Below are positions 6,035 through 6,645 of a stretch of 6,645 bases of DNA, one piece after another. The stretch is from Calditrichota bacterium (GTDB taxonomy: Bacteria > Zixibacteria > MSB-5A5 > GN15 > FEB-12): NCBI GenBank assembly GCA_030641085.1, contig DAOWIC010000143.1, forward strand, positions 1 through 6,645. Direction: 5' to 3'. The notes beneath the pieces were generated by a model. The model saw only the letters and a program-made list of their open reading frames with translations. It did not search any database and was not told the DNA's origin. A program made the translations under genes and the position numbers. How positions within the stretch are numbered: the first letter of the stretch is position 1; the number at the start of each line of letters is the position of its first letter.

Positions 6035-6645
6035 CTAACGGGTCATCATCTTTTCCGCCAGATGTATGAGATATTCGCGATCCGGTTTGATTGAACCGCT
6101 CTCGTAGTCCTGCGGCCACTCAAAAAACCGCACCGGGATTTTGAAACGCGGTAATAGCGCCCCCAGCGCCTCACACATCAGCATATTATCCAATACCAAT
6201 CCTTCGGACGATTTCACAAACGCAGCAGGTCGATGTCCGAACTCATCGTCGGCGACCGGGACCACAACCGCCTCGGCGACACTATCAAGCGTGTAAAGCG
6301 CCTGTTCGATCTCTTCCGGCTGGATACTCTCGCCGCCGGAGATAAACATGTTGTCGGCCCGGCCGGTAACGGTCAGATAACCATCGGCGTCGAGATACCC
6401 CAGATCACCGGTAGCAAACCAGCCGTTATCGGTCATCGGTCGCGTTACACCGGCTGAGTCTAAGTAGCCCCGGAAGAGTGTCTCGCCTCTGACAAGTATC
6501 TCGCCCTGCTCTGAGATTTTCAGATCGCGGTACTTCAGCGGCCGCCCGGCGGTGGTGAGTTTGCTGGATGAATCCTCGGGGCGAGTGGTCGTCACCTGCG
6601 ACGCCATCTCGGTTAAGCCATAACTTGTGAAAAGCCTGACACCCG
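6035..6645 (-). CDS. menE: o-Succinylbenzoate-CoA ligase-like enzyme (MenE), C-terminal part only
   Basis: ATP-dependent, AMP-forming ligase that would convert o-succinylbenzoate to its CoA thioester in cytoplasmic menaquinone synthesis. The frame is open to the window edge, so the 202 residues seen are less than half of a typical MenE (about 450-500). The ATG at 6607 is internal, because GVRLFTSYGLTE is encoded in frame before it. Adenylate-forming motifs in order (numbered from the first visible residue): YGLTEMASQ at 8-16, a combination typical of MenE; GWFATGDLG at 74-82 with the ribose-binding Asp80; the hinge region GRADNMFISGGESIQPEEIE from 94; and Lys186 in GSIKPDRE, placed where the catalytic C-terminal-domain Lys is expected. 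Nothing suggests damage. It ends one base from the convergent thioesterase gene, a plausible pathway partner. Another acyl-CoA synthetase is possible but less likely. Confidence 0.85.
   Translation of the reverse strand, partial: GVRLFTSYGLTEMASQVTTTRPEDSSSKLTTAGRPLKYRDLKISEQGEILVRGETLFRGYLDSAGVTRPMTDNGWFATGDLGYLDADGYLTVTGRADNMFISGGESIQPEEIEQALYTLDSVAEAVVVPVADDEFGHRPAAFVKSSEGLVLDNMLMCEALGALLPRFKIPVRFFEWPQDYESGSIKPDREYLIHLAEKMMTR

Noticed and set aside
1..6645. Search for tRNA or rRNA genes, CRISPR arrays, insertion sequences, attachment sites or defence genes
   Set aside because: None seen: no regularly spaced repeats, no transposase or integrase motifs, no cloverleaf candidates in the non-coding stretches.

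Overview
The window is chromosomal bacterial DNA of moderate GC with five protein-coding genes, two of them cut by the window ends. Four lie on the minus strand and one on the plus strand. In minus-strand order: the C-terminal 202 residues of an AMP-forming acyl-CoA ligase that looks like MenE; an exported M3-family oligopeptidase (PepF-like); a non-heme ferritin; and the first 818 residues of a secreted lysyl-endopeptidase-type serine protease that runs off the left edge. The only plus-strand gene is a hotdog-fold thioesterase of the MenI (DHNA-CoA hydrolase) type. It lies between the peptidase and menE and is broken by a one-base frameshift.

The organism cannot be named from this. Near-consensus sigma70-type promoters (TTGACA/TTGACT with a -10 element) and clear Shine-Dalgarno sites argue against Bacteroidota, whose promoters and leaders usually differ. 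The large secreted protease with a propeptide and several beta-sandwich modules, the signal-peptide-bearing PepF and the classical menaquinone pathway fit an uncultured heterotroph, possibly in the wider FCB assemblage (for example a Zixibacteria-like lineage). That placement is a guess.

Region by region: 1-2454 is the protease, complete at its 5' end. 2455-2800 is a long leader with a strong promoter about 280 bases upstream of the start codon. 2801-2833 is a textbook terminator for the ferritin gene at 2841-3353, whose promoter (3512-3539) is followed at once by a perfect 7-1-7 palindrome. 3562-3598 is the terminator of the peptidase gene (3620-5512). 5513-5632 is a short divergent promoter region. 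5633-6033 is the frameshifted thioesterase, and menE ends one base beyond it in a tail-to-tail arrangement, with its apparent terminator buried inside the thioesterase coding sequence.

Functionally there are two themes. One is extracytoplasmic protein breakdown: a Lys-specific secreted endopeptidase that would make peptides, and an exported oligopeptidase that could trim them. The other is menaquinone synthesis: MenE activates o-succinylbenzoate and the thioesterase would release DHNA. Ferritin sits between as a separately regulated iron store. Each minus-strand gene appears to be its own transcription unit. I do not see an undescribed multi-gene system. The most notable points are the frameshift, the embedded terminator, the palindrome at the ferritin promoter, and the protease's leader and specificity residues.
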